In this document: one piece after another, positions 1-10,742 of the stretch
Numbering within the stretch: position 1 is the first letter of the stretch
Layout of the letters: every line of letters begins with the position of its first letter
NCBI GenBank assembly: GCA_003427395.1
Contig: BFEA01000272.1
Span: 650,502 to 714,501 of the forward strand
Origin: Chara braunii
Lineage: Eukaryota > Streptophyta > Charophyceae > Charales > Characeae
DNA length: 64,000 nucleotides
Direction of reading: 5' to 3'
Made by a program: the position numbers and the translations under genes
The notes under the pieces: generated by a model
Databases searched by the model: none
What the model saw: only the letters and a program-made list of their open reading frames with translations
Told to the model about the DNA's origin: nothing

Positions 1-830
1 GTGTGTGTGTGTGTGAAATTGTGAACGCTTGTAATTCACTACCTCAGTGCAGCATAACTGCACTCCAATAAGTGCTGTGCGCAAAGACTTGCAATCAGAC
101 TTCTCCACTCTGCGTTCAGCATGCATGCATGCAACTTGCGATGGCAACTCAAAACTTTGAAAGACGCAGAATCAGCAACAGACTTGAGATGGCACAGTGC
201 ACCCACACAAAAACCTCAGGGATATGGCCTTCGGCCAGGAACTCAGCTCAAAACAACGTGTCACATCTCATGGCTATGGCGTCTGAGCGCCAGGCTGGAA
301 TTCCCATCCGAACACTGTAACCACCGTCAGACACTCACACTCACGTACGCACACAACACTTGGATCTACCCTGAATGTCTGCACCCACACTTCACACACT
401 ATCCCCCAACTTCTATACATAGGCGGCTATGGCCGCTGTCATCTTCCTCCTAGTGGCTATGGCCGCTCACCCTCTTCCACCTTCGGGCTTCTTCCTGACC
501 ACCGGTGAACTCGACACACAAGTCACTCTAGCAGCGCTTCCACATAGTTCCCCAGATAATGAGTGAGTGACTGATCACTCCCTCTTTATTTATATGGTTT
601 CGTTTGGTGGTCTGGGCCTGTCAATGTCCCAGGCCTTTGAGATGGGGAGGGTGGTCTGGGCCCGTCAAGTCCCAGGCTTTCGAGATGTGCAGTCCCCATT
701 CTGGTACTTGCTGCAAACGGACTGGACTGATGGGGAGGGTGGTCTGTGCCCATCAATGTCCCAGGCCTTCGAGATGTGCAGTCCCTACTCTGGTACTTGC
801 TGCAAACGGACTGGACTGGGACTGCATTTT
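1..830. repeat. Diverged LTR-like transposon sequence
   Basis: The segment is colinear, at low identity, with 45690-46260: both carry CAATCAGACT, an 'ATATGGC' block, repeated GGCTATGGC(C/T)GC motifs, 'GCAGCGCTTCC', a TTTATA-type stretch, and then 'GGTACTTGCTG...GGACTGG'. The GCTATGGCTGC motif also occurs in the LTRs at 7857-8803 and 13912-14916. I infer an old LTR relic of the same lineage. Positions 641-728 and 729-817 are a tandem duplication with an 88 bp period. No coding potential is credible. Confidence 0.45.
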
Positions 831-1099
831 CATGTGCCCGTTCGGGGGCGACTTGGGACTCTTGACCTCTACTGACTTCGAAAGGTCAAGTCGACTCTTC
901 AGGAGCTACTCTAGCCACGACCTATTGACCTTTCAGAGGACGTATGGCCACCTACAGACAACCCTACGACTTACGGATGAAACCCACACGATTAAACTCA
1001 CACACACAAGATAGGGGACAGGTTTTGGGAACAGGTCGCGTGTTCAAAACAAACACGGTCAATGGACAACTGTACAGTAGGCTAGGGGAGGTCTGGGGA

Positions 1100-2050
1100 T
1101 AGAGTCCTGGTATCCGCAATTGTCGCGCAAACTGGGTGAAACCCTTTCAGACTTAAAGATGGGTCTCACGTAGCTCTTAAGCGGACAGAACAGAATACGA
1201 AGGGTGGTAAAGGAAGGCAGGGCGTGAGGCAACAAGGCAATAGGCAAGATGCAGCATCAAGGAACATAGGCTGGAGGGCACGGGGGAGGCAGGTGGGCAG
1301 ACAAACAGCCCAAGGCAGCCAAGAACCGGGAGTGAGCCAAAAGCAGAACAGCAAGGCAAAAAGGAGGCAGACAAGAGAAGTGCAAGCTCCAACCAATAAA
1401 GAAGAACAAAGAGCTTGAAAAATAAAAGCTGATGATGAAGGATAGCTTCATTGGACTTGCACCGTCTCATCAGGAGGCTGAACCCTCAACAATCTGCGAA
1501 ATCCCCATATCGATGCTAGAGTCAGGAGCCATTCAACCCTTGTTGAAAGCAGACTGCCAGCAGGCAACACGAAGCAGAACATAGCAGTAGGCAACGCTGC
1601 TGGAGCAACCCAACTGCACAATGACAAGTGGGTGGGCAGCAAGGCAACAACCCAGCAAAGCACAAGGCAAGGCTGCCAATGCAGCCAAACAACCGCGCAC
1701 AAGCAAAGTGCACGGCAAGACAAGGCAGGGGGATGGGCAGCAAGGCAACAGCGCAGCAAAGCACAAGGCAAAGCCAACAGTGCAGCCAAACTACGTAGCA
1801 ACACACCAGCTTCAAATAACAGCATGGGCAGTAAGGCAGCAGAGTGCACAGAAAAGACAGTCCACACCCACAACATTGAGCAAAGGCATCGACTACCTAC
1901 TCGCAACACGAAGCCAGGCGAAAGACATCTACCATCACCCATAGACCGCTTGCGTCACAGATATCACGAACAGTGTGGCACCCCTAATTGTCCGGCAGGG
2001 CATTGCATACAACCGGGCATAGTACAGCTTGGCCCTTTTGGGGAGGGGAC
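1100..2050. repeat. CAAGGCA-rich dispersed repeat, copy 1
   Basis: This block is rich in AGCAAGGCAACA/CACAAGGCA motifs, including two ~100 bp units starting near 1630 and 1731. A 'GATGAAGGAT...CTTGCACCG...CTCATCAGGAG...ACAATCTG' stretch at about 1430-1500 reappears at 7450-7520. It therefore shares ancestry with 6720-7560. Long minus-strand open frames here are Leu/Cys/Ala-rich products of the repeat and not genes. Confidence 0.55.
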
Positions 2051-2152
2051 GAAAAAGAACACATAAAACTGATTGTGTGTTGTCATGTTCCCCCAAATAC
2101 AGAGATTGTGCCAGACTGTTTCGTCTGACTTTCACGGACTCACCAGGACCTC

Positions 2153-2235
2153 TGTGTGTGTGTGTGTGTGTGTGTTGGGGGGGCGGGCGGGGGGGCGGAG
2201 AGAGAGGGGCGGGGAGAGAGAGAGAGAGAGAGGAG
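2153..2235. repeat. GT / poly-G / GA microsatellite
   Basis: A (GT)n run is followed by a G-rich stretch and then (GA)n. It is simple sequence with no other signal. Confidence 0.9.
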
Positions 2236-2851
2236 AGTGCAAGTACTGTGGTTCGTATTATTCTTTGCAGACCAATTACATGGGATGGTAGTTTGAGCAA
2301 CAGGGCCAGTGCTTCCACCTCTTTCAGGACGCTTAATGCCCCAACACGCTCATGGTTTTGAGTGTCTTATGCATGATGGCAGTTCAGGGCAGGTTTGGGA
2401 AGTCTATTCACTGTTGCGTGGAGTTGTGAATCCGATGCCCCCGTCCACATCTCCAGGGTCTTCACTGGTTGCGAAGACCCTGCCAGGCAACATTCTGGAT
2501 CGAAGCGCTGAACCCTATGACCAAATCCCCTACAGCTGAACCCTTCTCTGTGCGCCAGGACTTGCATCTCCGCTGTGAGGTCTGGAGCTGATTGCTCTTT
2601 TAGGTTTGCTGGAAGGTTTGTCATGCCAAGTCTGCTTTTGTACAGTTTATTGAACTTTATTCTTATAGTCAAATTTATTATTGAATGTTATTGAATTGAA
2701 TCTGAAATTCGGAGTTTGTGTTAGTAGTTTGTGGTGTTAGGTCTATGTGCGTACTGGAAACTATCTAACGTCAAATTTATCTTTGGTTTGTGTTTGCCTT
2801 CTTGTCCATCGGCGAATGGGGCAATGGTGTGTGCTGCTGCATGCATCCAAC

Positions 2852-3179
2852 AATGCAGAGAGCTCGGTATGATTCCGAGGAGGAGTTGAGAAAGCTTCGT
2901 GGTAGACATGCAGAGACTGTGAGCGCCGCCACAAACTACCGACATCACCCAAGCAGTCATCACAGCCAGCATGGAGGGTTTTCAAGGGCGAAAGGGGGAA
3001 GAAACCGAGGAGGTTCTGGGTATAACGACCCGTGGGAAAGTTTTGGACGATGTCAAAGCGGGCCCGATGCTGCTCAGCCGGACACGTATGCAAGGCGAGG
3101 GAGATACCGTCCAAGTGGCGTGCACCAATCCTGGCGAGATGATGATTGGGGTGACGATGATGATGATCGCGATGTGTGA
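2852..3179 (+). CDS. Candidate exon, Arg/Gly/Asp-rich C-terminal segment
   Basis: An open frame from about 2852 to the stop at 3179 encodes a charged, low-complexity product: an acidic/basic start (RARYDSEEELRKLRGRH), a His/Ser stretch, a GGRNRGGSGYNDPW segment and an acidic end (RDDDWGDDDDDRD). A possible 3' splice site (CAATGCAG) lies just before 2856. Such composition is common in disordered tails of RNA-associated proteins, but no domain is recognisable and the family is unknown. The half containing the Asp tract is duplicated in decayed form at 3231-3370, so transposon-derived or tandem-repeat origin is equally possible. Confidence 0.3.
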
Positions 3180-3375
3180 TGGCTCTGCCAGGATTTCGGG
3201 CAATGACCCTTTTCTGATGGTTGACTCAGTTCCAAGGGAAAGTTTTGGGACGATGTCAAAGGGGGCGCAAAGCTGCTCAGGCAGACGGGAATTCTAGGGA
3301 CGGGCATACACAGTCCAAGTGGCATGCCCTGACCCGGGCAATGATGATTGCAGTGATGGCTTATGGCATATTGTC
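3018..3375. repeat. Decayed tandem duplication, about 210 bp period
   Basis: 'GGGAAAGTTTTGG(G)ACGATGTCAAAG' occurs near 3035 and again near 3237. Each is followed by a GCTGCTCAG block, a 'GTCCAAGTGGC(G/A)TGC' block and a 'GATGATTG..GTGA' block. The second copy has lost the reading frame of the first. Confidence 0.75.
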
Positions 3376-3590
3376 TGGCAATCTACCATTTCGGGAGGCT
3401 CAGCTCAGGTACTCATCCTCTCCCAGCTGCTCTCTTCGTCTATACGGTGATTGAACTTGCATGAGCAGCAGACAAAGGGAAGGATAGCGCATTTAATGAT
3501 CAGTCACTGGGTAGCAGGTTCAAGGGAGGGTTTGAACTGCAATTGAGAAGATACAGGCGCCAGGACTTTCCTGTATGTATCTGAGTGCAA

Positions 3591-4100
3591 TTAATCCTGG
3601 CTGTATCTGTGATTGATGTCTCGGACGCGTCGAAGAAGGTTGTACTGCAAGTATACCCTGACATATGGGACCATGCCTTGTGACTGACAGTCTTCACAGA
3701 TCAGAAGGCGCTCACGTGTGTTTTCGGACTCTTGAAGAAGACTATTTTGAAGTGGATGGGTGGCTCTAACGGATCGCTTCATCGCGGCTAATGCATTGTT
3801 GATACTATGTTGTCGATTTGCCCTTAGCTTCAGGGAGAAAAGTTTATGGAAGGTGGACAAAGCGCTGGTACCTGCAATAGATGGAAGGCTTAGATCTTCC
3901 CAGCAATAAAATGAGGATATGGCTCCAGATGGGTAGGTAGGAGCACAGTTACGCAAGAGTTGTTTTCGGAGCAAACACGAGCGACCTTGCGTTGCACTGC
4001 AGCAGGTGAACGTACGAGCTTCAGGACTTTGGGAGGTGTGATTTTCGAGAGGAACTCTCGAGTCTTTAATGAGGAAGCGGGAGGATATTGATTCCGCCAT
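3591..4100 (-). CDS. Candidate terminal exon of unknown protein
   Basis: A minus-strand open frame ends at 3591 and encodes up to 169 residues. The distal half reads like real protein: an amphipathic Arg/Leu-rich part, then LLICEDCQSQGMVPYVRV and YLQYNLLRRVRDINHRYSQD at the C-terminus. A TAG codon directly precedes the first ATG, so any exon must begin inside the frame. A pyrimidine-rich stretch ending CTGCTGCAG gives a candidate acceptor near 4007. No family is recognised and upstream exons were not found. Chance is possible at this length, but the residue composition is more protein-like than other open frames nearby. Confidence 0.33.
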   Translation of the reverse strand: MAESISSRFLIKDSRVPLENHTSQSPEARTFTCCSATQGRSCLLRKQLLRNCAPTYPSGAISSFYCWEDLSLPSIAGTSALSTFHKLFSLKLRANRQHSINNALAAMKRSVRATHPLQNSLLQESENTRERLLICEDCQSQGMVPYVRVYLQYNLLRRVRDINHRYSQD

Positions 4101-4350
4101 CTACTGCGGCGACCACTCGTCTTTTCATTTTCTAGTTTTTGTCTTGCAGGGGAGAACCCCATCCTGACTCCGACAATCGATAGTTTTCCCACTTCCCCTG
4201 TCCTGTGTTGTGCTCTATCCACCAATAATTTGTGTCTTGCTGAGGTTCTTTATGTAGACGCGTAAGTTGTGCGCAGGTTCTTTGACCGCGACCTTGGCTC
4301 TCCTCCTCGGCAGTACGCCCTGCTGTCTCAGGGTTAGTTTGTACTAATGC

Positions 4351-4388
4351 CTGTCTCTTATACACATCTAGATGTGTATAAGAGACAG
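4351..4388. other. Tn5/Nextera mosaic-end junction (artefact)
   Basis: The sequence is CTGTCTCTTATACACATCT directly followed by its reverse complement AGATGTGTATAAGAGACAG. This is the two 19 bp Tn5 mosaic ends joined head to head, as in Nextera mate-pair circularisation junctions. It is library-derived, so bases on either side may not be neighbours in the genome. Confidence 0.97.
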
Positions 4389-4420
4389 GTCAATGCCTTA
4401 CCCGTCTGTTGCCGATTTGT

Positions 4421-4722
4421 GGGTGACAGCTGCGCGCCTGGATGACGATTCCTTCCCTGTGTGCCAGTCGGCAGTCCCTACACCTCCACGGCTGTTTCCG
4501 GCCCGCAAGCCCGGTCGTTGATTGGATCTCAACTCTTTATTTTTTGTGGGTGACAGCTGCGCTCCTGGATGAGGATTCCTTCCCTGTGTGCCAGTCGGCA
4601 GTCCCTACACAGTCGGCGTGTTTGGACTCGTTAAAAGTAAGTTTCCCAGCCTGCCACCTCCACGGCTGTTTCCGGCCCACAAGCCCGGTCGTTGATTGGA
4701 TCTCAACTCTTTATTTTTTGCC
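4421..4722. repeat. Tandem duplication, 127 bp unit, second copy with 47 bp insert
   Basis: The unit from GGGTGACAGCTGCGC to TCTTTATTTTTTG starts at 4421 and again at 4548. The second copy carries about 47 extra bases (4610-4657) between the 'CAGTCCCTACAC' and 'CTCCACGGCTG' blocks. Identity is high, so the duplication is recent. It lies immediately right of the artefactual junction at 4351-4388. Confidence 0.85.
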
Positions 4723-5778
4723 GAAACGCCTGCCTTACGTGCCTGGCAAGGTTCATGATCACTACAAGCATTGTGTGCGTGCCGTATGTTTGTCTGGTTT
4801 TCTTCTTCGTTGGACGTATTGCGGAATGCTGCTATGTATATCACCGGAATTGATTTGTTTTCCAGCATTTATTTCACCGACTTCACATATGTCGTCAATT
4901 GTAGGGCTCTCATGGATTGATGCATGAGCGTTCACAAATGATTCCATCCCGCCATGCACATTGAATTGTCATTCAGCTACACTGAATGAACATCATTTTT
5001 TTTTGTTTTTTTTTTTATCTGCCGCATCCTGCTGAAGACATATGCATAGAAGCGACAGTGTGAACTGTTCTAGATAGTCAGATGCCGTATAGATGGTGGT
5101 AAATCTCATTTGTCAGGCGCCTGAGCCAATTTCATTTGTCAGGTGCCTGAGCCTAAGACATCGTAAACGAGGGTGAGCCCTTGGCTGGTACTAGTCAGTT
5201 TATTGACATGACCCTGTGCACTATGAGAAGGGAGGTGATTCTTCTGAGTTGATGCTGCAAAAATTTCTCTAGTTCCATTTCAGCCCTTGTGAACAGCTCC
5301 AGGAATATATAGATGGCCGATGGGTTGTATGGATGTATGGGTTATGGGTTTTGTAGCGGTCGTGTTTCAATGTCTCAAGTGTATAGGAGGGATGGGTAGG
5401 AAGTGAATACGTAGGTCGATATTTTGTGACGTCGTGTGTTTGTTGAATCAGGTACGTGGTGGTGATCAGATTGAAGATGTTTTGTTGGCGGTGGGTATCA
5501 TTTCTTATGTTCCCTTATAACAGGCAGTCCTTCATCAACAGTTTGAAAATGGGCATGTTCTGTTAGGTGTGCGTGGTTTAACTGAAGGGCCCTCGAGAGA
5601 GTCTCGTGGCATTCTCTTATCATTAGAAGTAAGTAAGCGGCCAATTTGAGGGCGAGTGGTGCTCTTGCTGCAAAATGTATTCTCAACTATTTCATTTAGT
5701 ATCTTTCAGGGCCTTGCATAAATGGGTGGGGGTGTGCGTCTCTACAAATGCATGTCCACTTAACCACACAGCATTCTT

Positions 5779-5780
<2 letters not shown>
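4723..5780. other. Non-coding interval, nothing recognised
   Basis: I see a T-rich run near 4995-5015, a small duplication 'TCATTTGTCAGG(C/T)GCCTGAGCC' at 5108-5152, and no convincing gene, RNA or element. Confidence 0.4.

Positions 5781-5809
<29 letters not shown>
5781..5809. repeat. (GA)n microsatellite
   Basis: A pure GA dinucleotide run. Confidence 0.95.
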
Positions 5810-5811
<2 letters not shown>

Positions 5812-6024
5812 GTCGAAGCATGAAGTCAGTCAACGGTTTGCCTGTGTTTGGATTTGTGAAGTGCTTATATTACAGCAGAGCATAGAGATGGAAACTGCGA
5901 TGCTGAAATGAAGTGGCTTTTGGTGGAATTTCTGTCTTTTAAACTTCTTTCCCTATTTTCTGCAGGGTGTTTGGTTCACTGAAATTAAGTGGATATAGTT
6001 TTTTGGGCTTTTTTTGTCGTAGTG

Positions 6025-6115
6025 GACTTCGGGATAGGGAGATACCTTCTCCCTGTGTGACTTCGGGATAGGGAGATACCTTCTCCCTGCGTGACTTCGA
6101 GATAGGGGGAGTGAC
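6025..6115. repeat. 34 bp tandem repeat, about 2.7 copies
   Basis: Units starting GACTTCGGGATAGGGAG lie at 6025, 6059 and 6093. The third is truncated and mutated. Confidence 0.9.
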
Positions 6116-6719
6116 AGTTTTGAATTATCCTCCAGGTGATCGTGACTAAGAAATAGGTCATGTGCACCGCCGCAGAACCATCCCATCAGTGCACATGTGA
6201 ATGTACAAGGTGTGTGAGCTACCAGAACTCTCCACCCTGCAGCCGAATACTGGGCCAAGTGCTGGGGGGGTTAACAGAAACAAGCAGGCCCTTCAAATAA
6301 GCATAGAAATGGGCTTGATTGCGTGCATGCAGCAGCACAAATGATTCCACTTCCCTTGTGTGCGTGTGTGCATGTGCGAGAGGATTTTTTATTTGGACAC
6401 TCGTGCTCTACTGGCGGTTCAGCAAACCTTGTGCGCAGTGCGAGTCCGCCAGGCTCGGGTGTACTGGTGGTTTAAATACCAGGCTACAACCATATGTACC
6501 CAACTGTAGAATCACCAGTACTTGAAGCAAAATCTCCCTTCCCCTACCAGTCAAAAAACGTTAAAATATAGAAGACAGAAGCTAACCATATGTGTCTCTA
6601 TGGACCATGCAATGTTATGCATGTATGTAGTGTTGGAGGGGAAAGAGCCCTCTGCGATCGCGTGGTGGCATCCTTGCAAAAAAGCTACAACCATATGTGT
6701 CTCTTGGACACTGAAAGTT

Positions 6720-7560
6720 GGCTATACCGCAGCACGAGCAGCAAAGCAGTGACACAGCAAGGCACAAGGCAGTGCTGCTCTGACAAAGCAGCCAAACTGC
6801 AAGGCGGACAGGNATGAGATGGAAAGGAGAGGCAAGGCTCGCTTNCGTGCAGCCAGGTAACAGCTCAGCAAAGCGTTAAGGCTATTTAGCACCCAGGTGT
6901 ATGCGAAGCCAGGCAACAGCTCAGCAAGCGTCAATTATGCACAAAGACTACGAACATAAGCACATTGCNTGGNCCCCCGCCATGATCATGATTATGCACT
7001 TGCGTAGGGGGGGGCGCATAGGGCAAGAAGTGGGCTTTGGTCCCCATACACTGGGGGTGTGCTTCCGCCATGATATTACGCTCACACATGGGGAGGAGGG
7101 CCAGATAGCGTAAGGATCGGCATTTTAGTCCCCCAACCCTGCTGCCAGGCTAACTAGCGTGCCGAAATGGAAGGCACGTACACGGGAGCAAAGTGCAATA
7201 CTGACAAGGCAACCGAACTACACGGCACACAGGCACGCTGCGGGAACGACACAATACGTGCAACAAAAAAACAAGCAATCCATCACCTCATCACACTACC
7301 CACTACTGGCTGAGCCAGGAAGTCACTCGGACGCAGATGTTGGAACAGCGCCCCCACTGATAGTCGTAGAGGCACTCGCAAGCCTACAGTCGAGCCAAAA
7401 AGTAACAAATCAAAGGAGTGGAAGACGAGAGGCATTAAAACTGAAACAGGTGATGAAGGATTGTTTTGTTGAACTTGCACCGACAACTCATCAGGAGTCT
7501 CCACCCTTTACAATCTGTGGCGTCCGTAGATTGATGTTTCGCAGCTTTGGGTTAGTTTTT
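6720..7560. repeat. CAAGGCA-rich dispersed repeat, copy 2
   Basis: It is related to 1100-2050 through AGCAAGGCACAAGGCA motifs and the 'GATGAAGGAT...CTTGCACCGACAACTCATCAGGAG...CAATCTGTGG' block at 7450-7520. It sits just outside the LTR retrotransposon. Four N bases occur between 6813 and 6973. No credible gene is present. Confidence 0.5.
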
Positions 7561-7657
7561 TTTATTCATTCGTTTGATGATCTTGGCTATTTCTTCGTCC
7601 GCATTATGGGAAGTAGACGGAAGAATGGTAACTGTCAGTGCTGCAATCAATCTCTTG

Positions 7658-7859
7658 ATGGGTATGTTCGCTCTATGTTTGATGTATCTACAGTGCCCGA
7701 GGATGCACCACAGTGCAAGTTCGAACGAGATAGGGCCGGAGTTGCAAATTTGCAATGAATGGGTATGTTCGCTCTATGTTTGATGTATCTACAGTGCCCG
7801 AGGATGCACCACAGTGCAAGTTCGAACGAGATAGGGCCGGAGTTGCAAATTTGCAATGA
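7658..7859. repeat. 101 bp perfect or near-perfect tandem duplication
   Basis: 7658-7758 and 7759-7859 are the same 101 bp unit, starting ATGGGTATGTTCGCTC. The end of copy 2 abuts the LTR at 7857, so the duplication is at the insertion boundary and looks recent. Confidence 0.92.
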
Positions 7860-8803
7860 ACCTCTCAGTTCATCACCAATGAGTGCACAAACATGCGTAC
7901 ATGCAACAAATGAGATCGCACGAAATCACACTGTAGTACAGAGCAACAAATGAGATCGCACGAAATCACACTGTAGTAGAGAGTCGAAGATAAAAAACGC
8001 AGCTTAAGAAATTCAGACTAATGAACACATGAGCAATTAAGAGTTTCGGTCACGAGCGCTCATCATCAGCGCAATGCCAAGTAACCAGTATCCAGTATCA
8101 TCATCACACAGGTAAGTGACCACTCTCACTGCTTCTATCCCTTTCTTCCTCTCTTCTGGCCTTCTCTTTGCCTATGTCCTCACTGTGTCTTCTTTCCCTT
8201 CCTGCATGCACAGTCTCTACCACTCAAAGCACTGGTGCAGCTATGGCTGCTTTCCCTCTGCCAGCGCTAGGGCCAGCTATGCTATGGCTGCTTCGCTCCT
8301 CACAATACTGCACAAGTGCACCAGCACTTACACACTTCATGCAAAATCCTATCTGCCCGAATGAGGAGGCTGGCCTGTCCTTATATTGTCTTGGACTTGG
8401 ATTCAACGCATCCCAGCGTCTGCTTCTTGTGGCTTGACTTGGCACTGATACCACATCTCCACGGCTGCTCGGGCCTGTGAGTCACGACTTTTCACTTCTG
8501 GAACTTGACTTTTGACTGTGGGTTGTGACTCCTGCCTCTGGGACACAACTTTGCCTGGGGAAGTGTCCTTTGCCCGTGGGAGGTGACTTTTCAATATGAC
8601 TTTTCAATATGACTTTTCATTATGAGACGTGACTTTTGCTTCAAGAATGCAACCTTCGCCGCTGGGACGGGACTGCTCACCGGGTGCCTGTTGGACTTGA
8701 CTCCTAAGGTACCCGACTGTGACTTCTCTGAAACTGACCGTCTTGGCCTAAGACCTTGACCCTGGAAACCGAATTTGGGGTCTGAATCGTGGAAGGCCTT
8801 TCA
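7857..8803 (-). repeat. LTR (3' LTR in element orientation)
   Basis: It is colinear with 13912-14916 across its length: the start TGAACCTCTCAGTT, 'AATGAGATCGCACGAAATCACA', 'GCTATGGCTGCTT', the 'GACTTTTCA' series and the end GAAGGCCTTTCA. A duplicated 'ATGAGATCGCACGAAATCACACTGTAGTA' pair at 7911-7979 is private to this copy. Confidence 0.88.
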
Positions 8804-9002
8804 CTCTCGCCAGCCTAATTGTGAGGTCGTCCGGAATTCCTCTCTCAGCCCTCTTGTAGTAGGACACAATATGCGGTGCTGTCTCAATTAGTTCGTCCCT
8901 CTCGTAGTCGGACGCAATATGCAGTGCTGTTTCAATTTGTTTGTCCCTTGTAAACCAGTGATCTTTTGAAGGTTCGTGATACGCAAATCTAACCTATTGT
9001 CG

Positions 9003-9269
9003 CTATGGTCTACCCCTGTGCCCAGATCTGTAAACATCTTCCCCAACAATCCTATCCACATCATACTTACCATCCATATCAGGGGGAAGTATAGATCTGC
9101 GTGATGGAAACATGTCGTTACTAACACAAGGAAGTAACTTGAGGAGTGAAACACCGGATAAGTGTGCAAATGTCTCAACAACATAGGAACGACCATCCAC
9201 ATTACCAATCACATCAAAGTGTGCAAATGTCTCAACAACATAGGAACGACCATCCACATTACCAATCAC
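9003..9269 (-). pseudogene. Integrase C-terminal and chromodomain-like remnant
   Basis: The minus strand encodes VIGNVDGRSYVVET, then an HLHTYPVFH block read in a neighbouring frame, then SLLKLLPCVSNDMFPSRR and PPDMDGKYDVDRIVGEDVY. The order HPVFH-like motif, SLLK, a Pro-rich linker and a 'YDVDRIVGED' segment is what the integrase C-terminus plus chromodomain of Ty3/gypsy chromoviruses looks like. A 61 bp tandem duplication (about 9158-9275) repeats the VIGNVDGRSYVVE coding block, and frameshifts break the reading. The family call is by motif recognition only. Confidence 0.65.
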
Positions 9270-9379
9270 ATCAAATTTGTCACGGCCCTCTATGAGCAGG
9301 CAACAACTTATGGGAAATAATCTCCTCAGGGAGAAATTCTTTCGACTTCTGGGACAAATCTCCTCAGGATAAATTCTTC

Positions 9380-9636
9380 CATAGGGTTCGCCGGTTGCCG
9401 GTTTTTGTCGTTTGAAGAGCGGAAGCTCTTACGATCGCCTCGCCGCTGAGTCTTCGACGGGGAGTTTCCGTGTCGAATTTGGCTTTGTTGAGGGTCGAAG
9501 AGACGAATTTGTCAAGGTGATAGCCCTGTATATTTTGTCCAATGGTTTTCATTTCAAGAAGTAAAACGCGCGCCGTGTTTGAATTCTGTGGGGGACCACC
9601 CTCTAAGCCTAAGTATTTCTCAGTGACCGATAGTGT

Positions 9637-9667
<31 letters not shown>

Positions 9668-9706
9668 NCTAAGAAAGGGAGTGAAATAGAAAACCTGAAA
9701 CCCGAT
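9380..9706 (+). pseudogene. rrnL: Organellar-type LSU rRNA fragment
   Basis: The stretch contains the conserved bacterial-type large-subunit rRNA core: GGTGATAGCCCTGTATA, GGGGGACCACCCTCTAAG, CTAAGTATT, GTGACCGATAGT, AAGTACCGTGAGGGAAAGGT, GAAAAGAAC and AGTGAAATAGAAAACCTGAAA. It covers part of domains I-II only. The 'CTCAGTGACCGATAGTG' wording favours plant mitochondrial 26S over nuclear 28S. It is absent from the two sister repeat units, where 'ATAAATTCTT' runs straight into 'TTGACTTCACCC', so it is a separate insertion into one unit. One N lies at 9668. Confidence 0.82.
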
Positions 9707-10050
9707 GGACATCACCCAAACCAAATCCCCTACAGCGAATCATGAAGGTCTCGCACCTCACGTTCACGAACCCGTCCAATTGCGTCTCGTAGACAAGGTT
9801 GGGGGTTGACCAAGGGTTGTTTCTTCCCATTGACCCCCTTTCACGATAGGCGGTGGTCCCCATCTTGAGTTCGTCAATTTGGGTGTCTCCAACGACGCAG
9901 CGGGACTCAAACTCACAAGGCGCGAAGCGCCGCCACATTGTAAGTGTGGTGAGTAAACCAATTTTGCCATAGCCGCTTCTTTTTGGAATATGTATACACG
10001 TTAGTTGCCTGGAAGGAGTATGAGCATGTCTACCCCACTTCGTGGCCTTG

Positions 10051-10123
10051 TGGGTATATCAGGATTTGAACTTGCGACCATTTGGTTAACAGCCCAATGC
10101 TCTACCAACTAAGTTATACACCT
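10051..10123 (-). pseudogene. trnK(UUU)-derived tRNA remnant, copy 1
   Basis: This 73-base tRNA-like sequence resembles plant mitochondrial trnK(UUU). The D-arm reads CTTAGTTGGTAGAG and the T-arm GCAAGTTCAAATCCTGA. The anticodon loop here is CTGTTAA (GTT), and the anticodon stem has a G-A mismatch, so it is mutated away from Lys. The first acceptor base is also changed. Confidence 0.7.
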
Positions 10124-10586
10124 AGAATGCTTGTTTGCCTGTTCCACCATTTGGTGTTGTGCCTTAATAATATTCTCCTTAACTTTGTCCAAGTCCTTTC
10201 GCTACTGAATAGCAAATTCCCTAGCGAAAAGTGTGCAAATGCGGAGGAATCTCAACAACATAGGAACGACGATCCACATTACCAATCACATCAAATTTGT
10301 GACGGCCCTCTACGAGCAGGCAACAACTTATGGAAAATAATCTCCTCAGGGAGAAATTCTTTCGACTTCTGGGACATAAATCTCCTCAGGGATAAATTCT
10401 TTTGACTTCACCCAAACTAAATCCCCTACAGCGAATCATGAAGGTCCCGCACCTCACGTTCACAAACCCGTTCAATTGCGTCTCGTAGACATGTTTGGGT
10501 GGACCAAGGGTTGTTCCTTCCCAGTGACCCCTTTTCACGATAGACGGTGGTCCCCATCTGGAGTTCGTCAATTTGGGCGTCTCGAA

Positions 10587-10670
10587 CGACGGAGCGGGAC
10601 TTGAACTCACAAGGCGCGAAGCGCCCACATCGTAAGTGTGGTGCGTAAACCAATTTTTCCATAGCCGTTT
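10587..10670 (-). pseudogene. Type II (Leu-like) tRNA remnant; homologues at 9893-9976 and 11309-11391
   Basis: The minus strand reads ATGG(C/A)AAAATTGGTTTACGCA (Leu-type D-arm), then CCACACTTACGATGTGG, a long variable arm GCGCTTCGCGC, and GTGAGTTCAAGTCCCGC. The layout is that of tRNA-Leu, but the acceptor stem does not close and the anticodon position reads TAC. It is probably a decayed organellar trnL next to trnK, present once per tandem unit. Confidence 0.5.
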
Positions 10671-10742
10671 CTTTTTGGAATATGTATACACGTTACTTGC
10701 TTGGAAGGAGTATGAGCATGTCTACCCCACTTCGTGGCCTTG

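Noticed and set aside
1448-1942. Minus open frame of 164 residues, Leu/Cys/Ala-rich
   Set aside because: Antisense of the CAAGGCA tandem repeat; the apparent membrane helices come from repeated CTTGCC codons.
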